Source: Legionella clemsonensis (GTDB lineage Bacteria > Pseudomonadota > Gammaproteobacteria > Legionellales > Legionellaceae). Taken from it: 64,000 nucleotides of DNA. Location: contig NZ_CP016397.1 of NCBI RefSeq assembly GCF_002240035.1, positions 471,001 to 535,000 on the forward strand, in the 5' to 3' direction. The notes under the pieces are model-generated. The model saw nothing but the letters and a program-made list of their open reading frames with translations. It did not search any database and was not told the DNA's origin. Shown piece after piece: positions 56,356 to 64,000 of the stretch (position 1 is the first letter of the stretch; each line of letters starts with the position of its first letter). The translations under genes and the position numbers were made by a program.

Positions 56356-57545
56356 TTAGAACATTAATTGCCAACTCGCATTGATAAGTAAAACCAGTGA
56401 AAAAATAATAACTACCCATTGTGAAAATTTACCACCTGGTACCGTATAACGAGAGGAGAATTTTCTTCTACCACTGACTGTCATTAGGGCAGGCAACAGA
56501 AGCAGTAAAATAATACAAAAAATACCAGCATAACTTAATGCATGAATGTAAGCTCCTGGGTAATAAATTACAATGAGAAGTGGAGGAAGGAATGTCAGCA
56601 AAAATAAGGCCAAACCTTGGCGGCCTTTTTGTTCCATATTTAAACCATCAGCCAAAAAACTTATCAGGCAGAGCGAGACTCCTAAAAAAGCAGTCAGCAT
56701 GCAAATAGAGGTAAAGAAATTAAAAAGAGAGCTAATTAGCGCATTATTTACAGTATTTGAAAGGTTTTTTGCCAAGGTGCTGGTTGTATGTGGATCTTGC
56801 ATTAATGCAGCCAAACCATTAGATCCCTCTGTTGGCAAACTGCCCATAATCACTGCATCCCATGCCAAATAACAAAACAGAGGAATAAGGGAGCCAATGA
56901 GCACAACTTTTTTTAGCGTTTGAATGTCATCGTTAAAATAGTCACGTAAATTGGGAACGATAATTGCGAAGCCAAAGGAAGTAATTAGGATCATTACAGT
57001 GCCTGTAATATAACGATAATCACCACCTTCAATGTTGGCCATATTGATATGAGGAGCTATTAATACTACTAATATAAGATAAGCTCCCAATTTGCCAAAC
57101 ATTAAAGCACGATTTAGTAAATCTACTCGACGAATTCCCCCATAAACCACAAGACCAAAAAGAATCGTAAAAATTAAACTGTCTTGCCATTCACTCAATG
57201 AAAGGCCTATCCGCGTAAATAAACTGCCAAAGACATCTGCTCCCCCGAAATATAGGCCGATAATAAGGTATAAAGTAAAAATAGATAACTCAACCAGGCA
57301 ATAAGAAGACCTGGTTTACCCAGGGTTGATGCAGCCATTGAAACCATGTGTTTACCTGGAGGCAAGTACAGATTGGCTTCCAGAATAAACAAGGCACCTA
57401 AAGTCATTGCACCCCAGCAAATTAATAAAAAAAATGATGACTGCCAAAAACCGGTAGCCGCATTTGCAACAGGCAATGCAAGCATTCCCCCACCTATAGA
57501 CGTACCGACAATTAAAAGAATGCCACCAATAAATCTGGATTTCAT
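56356..57545 (-). pseudogene. aromatic amino acid permease, TyrP family, frameshifted
   Basis: A paralogue of the downstream permease (KSRFIGGILLIVGTSIGG at the start, SFGFAIIVPNLRDYFNDD in the middle). The frame breaks after LLSAYISG: the minus strand has GGGGG at 57246-57242 and the phase changes. Adding one G restores YISGGADVFGSLFTRIGLSL then SEWQDSL, which aligns with YISGGSDVLGSILAKAHIGL in the neighbour. ATG 57545 is the probable start. The restored protein would have about 396 residues. As sequenced it would lack most transmembrane segments. Confidence 0.85.
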
Positions 57546-57569
57546 AGATACCAACCGGTTAACGCATAA

Positions 57570-58270
57570 TTATTTGATATAGCCTACATAGGGTACAGGC
57601 TGAGACGCTTGTGCTGCGCAACTGTAAAATACCTGAATCTCCAGACGCCTGTTTTGCGCACTTCCATGGACAAGTTTGTTATCCGAAACGGGATGTTTAT
57701 CACCATACCCTTCTGCATTTAAACGTTGGGCTGGAATATCATTAGCCCATAAAAACGTCAGCATGGCCTCAGCTTGAGCTTGTGTCAACTTGTTTTTATG
57801 ATAGCGCGAACCAACATCATTCGTGAAGCCTGCTATATAAATAGGACAACAGGGTGGGAATGTTTTCAATAGTTTAATAAGAAGTGCCAGACCAGGAAAA
57901 CAAAGCTCATTCAATCTGGGACTATTAAATAAAAAATAGCGATCGGTAGGGATTACAAACGTGACTGTATCTCCGTATTGTATGTATTGAATTTCATGTT
58001 GTTGAATTTGCCTGATTAGTGCCCGTTTACTGTCTTTTTGCGCGCCAACTCCTGCTCCCATCACAGCACCTACTGCTGTTCCGGCTAACACAGGGCCACC
58101 AGCTGCAGCCATTGCTGCGGTACCAGCAATAACACCCGGGGGGTTGTGGCATAGACGCGTCGATAGGGTTTGAAATTGTTATAAGGAGGGTAATATCTGT
58201 AGCAACTGCTTAAAACAAACGAAATTAAGCTAATGAAGATTAAGGACTTCATTGCACGCCGGTGTAACAT
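57570..58270 (-). pseudogene. OmpA-like outer-membrane lipoprotein, frameshifted
   Basis: ATG 58270 follows AAGGAG by 5 bases and opens a lipoprotein signal (SLIFISLISFVLSSC). The frame breaks at the minus-strand run CCCCCC (58143-58138): the read phase gives ATTPRVLLL, whereas one extra C gives ATTPPGVIAGTAAMAAAGG and joins the rest. The second part has a glycine-rich YMGG-like segment (GTAVGAVMGAGVGAQ) and a C-terminal OmpA peptidoglycan-binding domain (YIAGFTNDVGSRYHKNKLTQ to NRRLEIQV). The intact protein, about 234 residues, would tether the outer membrane to peptidoglycan. Confidence 0.8.
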
Positions 58271-58393
58271 TCCCACTCCTTATACTGATGAATTTTTTCA
58301 TTATTAAGGATCCCTGCTCATTTCGCAATCGAAAGAGACAGATTTAATCCCACTCAAAAAAGATAAAATTATTTTAATAATCTCTGCGCAAAT

Positions 58394-58413
58394 CACTATA
58401 GTTTGTTATAGTG
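58394..58413. promoter_or_regulatory. inverted repeat upstream of kup
   Basis: CACTATA (58394-58400) and TATAGTG (58407-58413) are a perfect 7-base inverted repeat around GTTTGT, 31-50 bases before the kup ATG. It could be an operator or part of the promoter. Confidence 0.3.
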
Positions 58414-58443
58414 AGAGGCATAAATAAGAATAAATTGCTTAAT

Positions 58444-60318
58444 ATGACTCATAAAAGATTTTCCTTTTCTCTGGCACTTGGCGCATTGGGAGTTGTTTAT
58501 GGCGACATTGGTACCAGTCCTTTGTATGCGGTACGTGAGACTTTAAGCGGTCTTCCAATTAATATTGTGGATGTATTAGGCATCCTGTCATTGATTTTTT
58601 GGTCACTAGTTCTTGTCATTTCAATAAAGTATTTAATTTTTGTTTTTCGCGCTGATAATGATGGAGAGGGAGGAATTCTGGCTTTGTTTGCTTTACTAAA
58701 GCAAAAAAAAACAAGACATGAATATTTATTTTATTTGTTAGCTATTTTTGGTGCAGGTTTAATTATTGGCGATGGCATGTTAACCCCTGCCATCTCAGTA
58801 ACCTCAGCGATTGAAGGTTTAAAGGTAGCCTCATCACAATTTGACAATTTAATTATTCCCTTAGCATGTACTATTTTAATTTTTCTGTTTGTGTTGCAGT
58901 CGAAAGGGACAGGAAAAATTGGCAGGGCGTTTGGTCCTATTATCCTGCTATGGTTTATTACCATCGGTACCTTAGGACTGGTGCAAATAGTTCGCAATCC
59001 CGTAGTACTTCAAGCTGTTGATCCATCCTACGCCTGGCATTTTTTTACCACTAATGGATGGAGTGGTTATTTTTTATTGGGAGGCGTTTTTCTGGCAATA
59101 ACTGGTGGAGAAGCGCTCTATGCTGATATTGGACATTTTGGCAAGAATGCTATTCGTTACAGTTGGTATTTTATCGCTTTACCTGGTTTGCTCCTCAATT
59201 ATTTTGGTCAGGGAGCTAACTTGTTGCTTCATCCAGAAGCTATAGAAAATCCTTTTTATATGCTAGCACCCGATTGGTTTTTCATTCCTTTGCTTGTGCT
59301 TTCTACAGCAGCAACGGTTATTGCTTCTCAGGCGGTTATCTCCGCTACTTTTTCCATCACCAAACAGGCCGTGCTCTTAGGACTTTATCCCAGACTACCG
59401 ATTATTCAAACCTCTAAAGAACATGCTGGCCAGATTTATATTCCGCAAGTCAATTTCTTTTTGCTGATAGGGACGTTAATTCTTATTTTTACATTTAAAA
59501 ATTCCAGCGGTATGGCTCATGCCTACGGTATTGCAGTAAACCTTGATATGTTGCTGGTGAGTACAATGGTTGCTTATGCTGCAAGAAAGGTCTGGCATTG
59601 GCCGTTGGGATTGGTAATTGCTATATTCAGTATTTTCATTTTTATTGATTTAGCCTTTTTAGGTGCCAATTCTCATAAGTTTTTAACAGGCGGTTGGGTG
59701 CCAGTTTTATTTGCCTTCGTTGTGGCTTTGGTGATGTTCACCTGGAATAATGGAATGCAGCATTTGCAAAAGAATTTTTATATGCAAAAAGATGCCATCA
59801 CAAAGATTCTTAAGCAGTTAAGATACCGAGCATTCAATCAATTGCCTGGCGTAACAGGCATTTTTATCACGGATGCCTATGATCAAAGCGGCGGTAGTTT
59901 TCTTCATTTTTTAAAGCTAAGTTTGGCAGTTCCTGAGAATATTCTTATTGTTAATTACAACGTACAGAATAAACCCTATGTCAGTATAAAGCGTCGCTTT
60001 AAATGCAAGAAGTTAGCGCCCAAAATTTGCCAGGTAACATTACAATATGGTTTTATGGATACTATTTCTATTCCTGATGCTTTAACGCTACTGAATAAAC
60101 GAAAATTATTATCCTTTGAACTTAATGTTGAAAATGCGACTTATCTGGTAGAAATTCCCAACGTGATGGCTTCTAAATCGTATAAAACCCTTATGTTTCA
60201 TTGGCAAGAAAAGCTCTTTGCATTTCTCATACGCAATTACTCAGCAAATATAAATATAGAATTCTATAAATTACCTTACAATAGAACCATTGCCATTGGT
60301 ACCTACTGTATTATTTAA
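58444..60318 (+). CDS. kup: KUP-family potassium uptake protein
   Basis: A 624-residue potassium/proton symporter with about 12 transmembrane segments up to residue 430 and a cytoplasmic C-terminal domain. Family signatures are LGALGVVYGDIGTSPLYAVRE, the GEGGILALFALL block, GDGMLTPAISVTSAIEGL and TGGEALYADIGHFG. ATG 58444 is chosen by the position of the conserved start, because an upstream GTG 58411 lies inside an inverted repeat. Neither has a clear ribosome site. It is monocistronic. Confidence 0.93.
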   Translation: MTHKRFSFSLALGALGVVYGDIGTSPLYAVRETLSGLPINIVDVLGILSLIFWSLVLVISIKYLIFVFRADNDGEGGILALFALLKQKKTRHEYLFYLLAIFGAGLIIGDGMLTPAISVTSAIEGLKVASSQFDNLIIPLACTILIFLFVLQSKGTGKIGRAFGPIILLWFITIGTLGLVQIVRNPVVLQAVDPSYAWHFFTTNGWSGYFLLGGVFLAITGGEALYADIGHFGKNAIRYSWYFIALPGLLLNYFGQGANLLLHPEAIENPFYMLAPDWFFIPLLVLSTAATVIASQAVISATFSITKQAVLLGLYPRLPIIQTSKEHAGQIYIPQVNFFLLIGTLILIFTFKNSSGMAHAYGIAVNLDMLLVSTMVAYAARKVWHWPLGLVIAIFSIFIFIDLAFLGANSHKFLTGGWVPVLFAFVVALVMFTWNNGMQHLQKNFYMQKDAITKILKQLRYRAFNQLPGVTGIFITDAYDQSGGSFLHFLKLSLAVPENILIVNYNVQNKPYVSIKRRFKCKKLAPKICQVTLQYGFMDTISIPDALTLLNKRKLLSFELNVENATYLVEIPNVMASKSYKTLMFHWQEKLFAFLIRNYSANINIEFYKLPYNRTIAIGTYCII

Positions 60319-60374
60319 TTTAATTATAGTCCTGTGCTTTGCTCGAGCATTTATGCCTCAGAGTTATCTATTAT

Positions 60375-61397
60375 TTACTGAGGTTTATTTACTGAGGTGC
60401 AGCCATTGGGTAGAGGACTTTGAGGAATCACTACCTGCACATTAATTCCTTTTATAGTCGGACTGTTCAAAGCTTCCTTCAAATATTCAATTAAAGGAAC
60501 GTCAACAACCCTACCGTGAATGGTTGATGCCTCTCTGAAGTAGAGTACATTATTTTTCCAAAAGGCAAATCCTAAATGAGAAACATTTAAATTAGTACCG
60601 ATAGTCTCTTTCAAATTCCAGTCAGGACGAACAATTTCAATGATTGCAGCATTGGGAATTTGTGAAAACAGATAGTTGTTGGCTGTTCCTTTTGCATCAA
60701 ATAAAGCCGTTAAAGGAATATAAGGTAACTCAGAATTTACCTTAGAAAACAAGCTACCTCTTTTTTTAAGGTCATCTAATCGTTGTAACTGTTCTTTCTC
60801 ATCGCTTGGCACGTTTAAACGAATATTTTTAGTGGTAAGATGTTGATACCAGGAGGGTTTATCAATAACAGTTTTTGCAATTTGCGCAACAGGTTGGTTA
60901 TGAACATCTTTAAAAGTGGTGGTAATATCTTTGACAAAACCTTGACGTTGATTATTTTGATTCCAATCTAAAGAGGTAAAATGATTGCGATTTGTATAGG
61001 CTACATGACCATTTTCATAACGAATTCGACATAAACATTGTTTAAAGTGAGTGGTATCATTCGCTAAAGCGATAGCAAGGACAGTCGTTACATAAGTATC
61101 ACAATCAAAAGCATCTGTTCGATAGCGTGGAGCTTGGTCAAAACGCGCTTTTATTCCTTCACCTAACGCCCCTAAAAGGTATTCTTTACCTAAAAATTGT
61201 GCACTGATAACCTCCAGACGAGCAGCCATATCAGATTTCGGTAAATTGTGCAAATTGTGATATAGTTCGCTGAGAGTTTTATTAGCCTCTTCCTGCTTGG
61301 GATGAACGGCTGCGGTAACTTTAACAGAAAAGGCTACAAGGCAACTGAGAAAGACTATTCTCTGGAGTAATTTTATACCGCAATAAAACGAGTCCAT
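60375..61397 (-). CDS. DUF1460 family periplasmic protein (NlpC/P60-like amidase)
   Basis: A 340-residue protein of the DUF1460 family, related to N-acetylmuramoyl-L-alanine amidases with an NlpC/P60 fold. The catalytic Cys lies in DAFDCDTYVTTVLAIAL, and the His is probably in VSHLGFAFW. A signal peptide (LLQRIVFLSCLVAFSVKVTA) directs it to the periplasm. ATG 61397 follows AGGA by 5 bases; the frame is open from GTG 61424. It presumably trims peptidoglycan or recycled muropeptides. It diverges from the SpmA-like gene. Confidence 0.85.
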   Translation of the reverse strand: MDSFYCGIKLLQRIVFLSCLVAFSVKVTAAVHPKQEEANKTLSELYHNLHNLPKSDMAARLEVISAQFLGKEYLLGALGEGIKARFDQAPRYRTDAFDCDTYVTTVLAIALANDTTHFKQCLCRIRYENGHVAYTNRNHFTSLDWNQNNQRQGFVKDITTTFKDVHNQPVAQIAKTVIDKPSWYQHLTTKNIRLNVPSDEKEQLQRLDDLKKRGSLFSKVNSELPYIPLTALFDAKGTANNYLFSQIPNAAIIEIVRPDWNLKETIGTNLNVSHLGFAFWKNNVLYFREASTIHGRVVDVPLIEYLKEALNSPTIKGINVQVVIPQSPLPNGCTSVNKPQ

Positions 61398-61455
61398 AGA
61401 TTTCCTATTTAACAAAAAGGACACATTTTAACCTGACAGCGATAGGAGTACAACA

Positions 61456-62064
61456 ATGCTGAACGCCATATGGTTATCGATGATTTTTCTTTCTGTAATC
61501 GTTGGAGTAGCCCAAGGACGTCTTGAGCAGGTGGTACATTCGGTTACTGATTCAGCAAAACTGGGCTTTGAAGTGGCTTTAGGCCTGGCAGGTGTCATGA
61601 CCTTGTGGTTGGGCATCATGGGTATCGCTTCCGAATCAGGTTTAGTTAAGCATTTTGCCAGATTGTTAAAACCTATTATGCGTCCTTTATTTCCTGATGT
61701 CCCGATTGATCATCCTGCAATGGGAGCAATGATTCTAAATATTGCAGCCAATATGCTAGGATTGGCGAATGCGGCAACCCCTTTTGGGCTGCAAGCAATG
61801 AGGGAACTCGAGAAACTTAATAAAAATGCACAAGAAGCCAGTGATGCAATGTGTACTTTTTTGGCAATAAATACCTCCAGTGTGCAACTAATTCCCGCAA
61901 CGGCTATTGCCTTTCTTGCAGCCAATGGCAGTATTCAACCCAGCAGCATTATAGCCAGTGCACTGGTAGCAACAATGATTTCAACGATAGTTGCTATTGT
62001 TGCTGTTAAACAATTGGCAAAACTACCTGTCTATCGTTTAAAAGGACAGACTATCAATGACTAA
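61456..62064 (+). CDS. SpmA-like nucleoside-recognition (Gate) domain membrane protein
   Basis: A 202-residue membrane protein with the Gate domain found in spore maturation protein SpmA and YjiH. Landmarks: VALGLAGVMTLWLGIMGIAS near 45, HPAMGAMILNIAANMLGLAN and AMCTFLAINTSSVQLIPATA. Four or five transmembrane segments are predicted. In non-sporulating bacteria the role is unknown, and transport is suspected. AGGAG precedes the ATG. It overlaps the SpmB-like gene by 8 bases, so the two proteins probably form a complex. Confidence 0.85.
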   Translation: MLNAIWLSMIFLSVIVGVAQGRLEQVVHSVTDSAKLGFEVALGLAGVMTLWLGIMGIASESGLVKHFARLLKPIMRPLFPDVPIDHPAMGAMILNIAANMLGLANAATPFGLQAMRELEKLNKNAQEASDAMCTFLAINTSSVQLIPATAIAFLAANGSIQPSSIIASALVATMISTIVAIVAVKQLAKLPVYRLKGQTIND

Positions 62065-62590
62065 TATTGCAAATCAACTCTCTAATACGCTATTTCTTGC
62101 TTTTGTTGTAGGCATTCCTTTATACGGTGCCATTAAAAAAATTAATGTTTTTGATGCCTTTACAACCGGTGCTAAACAGGGGTTTGAAATAATTATTAGT
62201 ATTGTTCCTTATTTAATTGCTATGTTGGTGGCAATAGGAATGCTACGTGCTTCTGGCTTTTTTGAACTTCTTGGTCATTTTTTGGGACCTCTGTTATCGG
62301 CTTTAGGTATGCCTGCTGAATTATTGCCATTAGCTTTTATTCGACCTTTTTCTGGAAGTGCATCAACGGGGATTATGGCTGAAGTTATACATCAATATGG
62401 AGGGGATGCATTAGTTTCCAAGATGGCTGCGACGATGATGGGAAGTACAGAGACGACATTTTATGTTGTTGCTGTGTATTTTGGCGTCGTTGGCATAAAA
62501 CGAACGCGACATGCTATTCCTGCGGGATTGTTGGCTGATTTAGCAGGAATTATCGCCAGCGTTGTTGTGTGTCGCTATTTATTTGCTTAA
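62057..62590 (+). CDS. SpmB-like nucleoside-recognition domain membrane protein
   Basis: A 177-residue partner of the SpmA-like protein, also with a Gate domain: GIPLYGAIKKINVFDAFTTG, LIAMLVAIGMLRASGFF, AFIRPFSGSASTGIMAEVI and MMGSTETTFYVVAVYFG. About five transmembrane segments. It starts inside the end of the upstream gene, indicating translational coupling. It ends 2 bases before the convergent M23 peptidase stop. Confidence 0.85.
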   Translation: MTNIANQLSNTLFLAFVVGIPLYGAIKKINVFDAFTTGAKQGFEIIISIVPYLIAMLVAIGMLRASGFFELLGHFLGPLLSALGMPAELLPLAFIRPFSGSASTGIMAEVIHQYGGDALVSKMAATMMGSTETTFYVVAVYFGVVGIKRTRHAIPAGLLADLAGIIASVVVCRYLFA

Positions 62591-62592
62591 CC

Positions 62593-64000
62593 TTAGCGTT
62601 TTGCAAGCTGCCCGGTTTCAGCTGATTTTAATTGAGCCAGTAACGGAGCGGATTTCGCTTTAAAGCTTGCCATTTCTCTGCCAGAAATAGGAAAACCTCG
62701 GGGTAGTTCTACTGTCGTTGGATTTCTGGGTTGTTTGTTAATGTGAAATTCATAATGGCAGTGTGGACCGGAGGCTAAACCAGTTTGCCCAACATAACCG
62801 ATAACCTGGCCTCGTTTAACATAAGTACCACGAGAAATCCCTTTCTGAAATTTCAGCATATGCCCATAGATGGTACTGTAGGTTTTGTTATGGCTAATTT
62901 TTATCATATTTCCATAACCACTTTGACGACCTATTATTTCAATGCGTCCATCTCCTGTTGCCCGAATGGGCGTACCAATGGGGGCAGCGAGATCAACTCC
63001 CTTATGTGCTCTTCGATAATGCAGTATAGGATGATAGCGAGACAGACTAAAAGTTGAGCTGATATGACTAAAGCGCAGTGGATAGCGGTCGAAGGCTTTT
63101 TTCAAACTTGTTCCCTGAGGAGAATAATAATCCGTGTGCCCACTTCTATCAGTATGACGTATGGCCTGGTAGGTATTTCCGCGATTACGGTAACTAACCG
63201 CCAGAATATCGCCAGCTCCTACTAATTTATCACCTACATAAAGTCCCTGATAGATGATGGTAAATTGATCGCCTGCTCGAATTTCTTTAGCAAAATTAAT
63301 ATCCCAGGTAAATATTTCTGTCATTTGCTGTACGAGTTTATAGGGAATATTATAACGCTTGGCCGTACTGAACAAAGACCCTCGCACTGTCGCTGTTACG
63401 ATACGATTGCGACTGTCCATTTTTTTAAAGTTCAATTTGCTCTTGTAATGACGTCCTTCCCGATATATTTCCAGGTATTGGGTACTGGAAACAGGCATAA
63501 TCATTTTTTCTAGAATTTGCTTCTGAATAAGGAATTCCAATTGTTGGTTCGGTTTTATTTGTGAAAGCGCTTTAGTACGTGGATTATCATGCATAATCGT
63601 TTGCAGGGTTTGTGAACTTAAACCCACGCGCTTGAAAATGACGGCTAAAGAGTCGCCTCGCTGAGCATTAATAATTTTCCAGCCATTATTCTGAATCATT
63701 CTATCTAAGGTTTGAGTAGTGAGCGCTACAGTTGGTGGTTTGGCAGAAGGGGTTGGCGCTTTTTTCTCAGAGCTGGCAATTGTTTCAGGTACCGTACCTG
63801 AAACTTTATTTATCACTGATAACATGGTATCAGCTGCAGATGATGATGGATTTCTCTCTTCCTGCACTAAAGGAGGAGCCGACATGGGGGGTATAGGTTT
63901 ATCTTCTACTTCTAGCAGAGAAGATTCCCGATGAGCAGGATAATGTGCCCGGTGTTTGTGTGGAAATAATTTAACCAGGACAAAGGGCAATGCAAATGAA
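62593..64000 (-). CDS. M23 family metallopeptidase (MepM/NlpD-like), start beyond window
   Basis: A zinc endopeptidase acting on peptidoglycan. The frame is open to the right edge, so the N-terminus is missing. The visible part has a Pro/Ser-rich segment, an OapA/LysM-like domain (about MIQNNGWKIINAQRGDSLAV then IFKRVGLS), a central beta domain, and the catalytic M23 domain with RRAHKGVDLAAPIGTPI and GPHCHYEFHINK carrying the zinc ligands (HxxxD and HxH). The layout matches MepM-type cross-link hydrolases. No signal peptide is seen in the part shown. Confidence 0.93.
   Translation of the reverse strand, partial: SFALPFVLVKLFPHKHRAHYPAHRESSLLEVEDKPIPPMSAPPLVQEERNPSSSAADTMLSVINKVSGTVPETIASSEKKAPTPSAKPPTVALTTQTLDRMIQNNGWKIINAQRGDSLAVIFKRVGLSSQTLQTIMHDNPRTKALSQIKPNQQLEFLIQKQILEKMIMPVSSTQYLEIYREGRHYKSKLNFKKMDSRNRIVTATVRGSLFSTAKRYNIPYKLVQQMTEIFTWDINFAKEIRAGDQFTIIYQGLYVGDKLVGAGDILAVSYRNRGNTYQAIRHTDRSGHTDYYSPQGTSLKKAFDRYPLRFSHISSTFSLSRYHPILHYRRAHKGVDLAAPIGTPIRATGDGRIEIIGRQSGYGNMIKISHNKTYSTIYGHMLKFQKGISRGTYVKRGQVIGYVGQTGLASGPHCHYEFHINKQPRNPTTVELPRGFPISGREMASFKAKSAPLLAQLKSAETGQLAKR

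Overview
The window is a stretch of bacterial chromosome of about 38-40 % GC that reads as Legionella or a close relative. I infer this from the gene content, not from a database match. The signs are Pht-like MFS transporters beside phosphopentomutase, tandem TyrP-type permeases, a patatin phospholipase, an RCC1-repeat protein with an F-box-like start, large orphan proteins of Dot/Icm-effector type, frequent TTG/GTG starts, and a GH5 endoglucanase of the kind Legionella secretes.

Layout. 1-2.0 kb: the end of parB and a PBP4-type DD-carboxypeptidase. 2.2-6.3 kb: a 1201-residue orphan and a Cys-pair lipoprotein. 6.3-7.8 kb: an orphan FlhB-tail/FliK-like pair. 8.0-11.4 kb: a fused 2-oxoacid dehydrogenase E1 overlapping a glutaryl-CoA-dehydrogenase-like gene. 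11.5-19.5 kb: an accessory region with a patatin phospholipase, a double-glycine-leader peptide, DUF1428, several orphans, a gene broken by two nonsense codons, and three copies of a palindromic repeat. 19.7-22.3 kb: an acetolactate synthase-DoxX-CMD operon. 22.3-26.8 kb: DUF4239, the F-box/RCC1 protein, a metallothionein-like protein, DUF2267 and a zinc alcohol dehydrogenase.

27.0-33.3 kb: two MFS transporters, deoB, a Zur-like regulator and hslVU. 33.7-45.3 kb: a second double-glycine peptide, SulP and BrkB/YihY membrane proteins, arsC-wrbA, two tandem exonuclease III genes, a periplasmic beta-carbonic anhydrase, rpmE, malic enzyme and another MFS pair. 45.4-53.1 kb: a GFA-family protein, a 788-residue orphan, a SnoaL-like protein, decayed gene fragments, a frameshifted GH5 endoglucanase and a Dam-type methylase. 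53.2-64.0 kb: an unusual ferritin-like/E2-acyltransferase fusion, two TyrP permeases (one frameshifted), a frameshifted OmpA-like lipoprotein, kup, a DUF1460 protein, an SpmA/SpmB-like pair and an M23 peptidase cut by the window end.

The most notable signals are: (i) a protein joining an apparently complete diiron ferritin-like site to an E2-type acyltransferase domain with no lipoyl domain; (ii) three genes within 8.2 kb each broken by loss of one base in a G/C run; (iii) a palindromic repeat family whose copies carry serially truncated duplications at their ends; (iv) an F-box-like/RCC1 candidate effector; and (v) two short peptides with double-glycine leaders. I found no tRNA, rRNA, CRISPR array or intact transposase gene.
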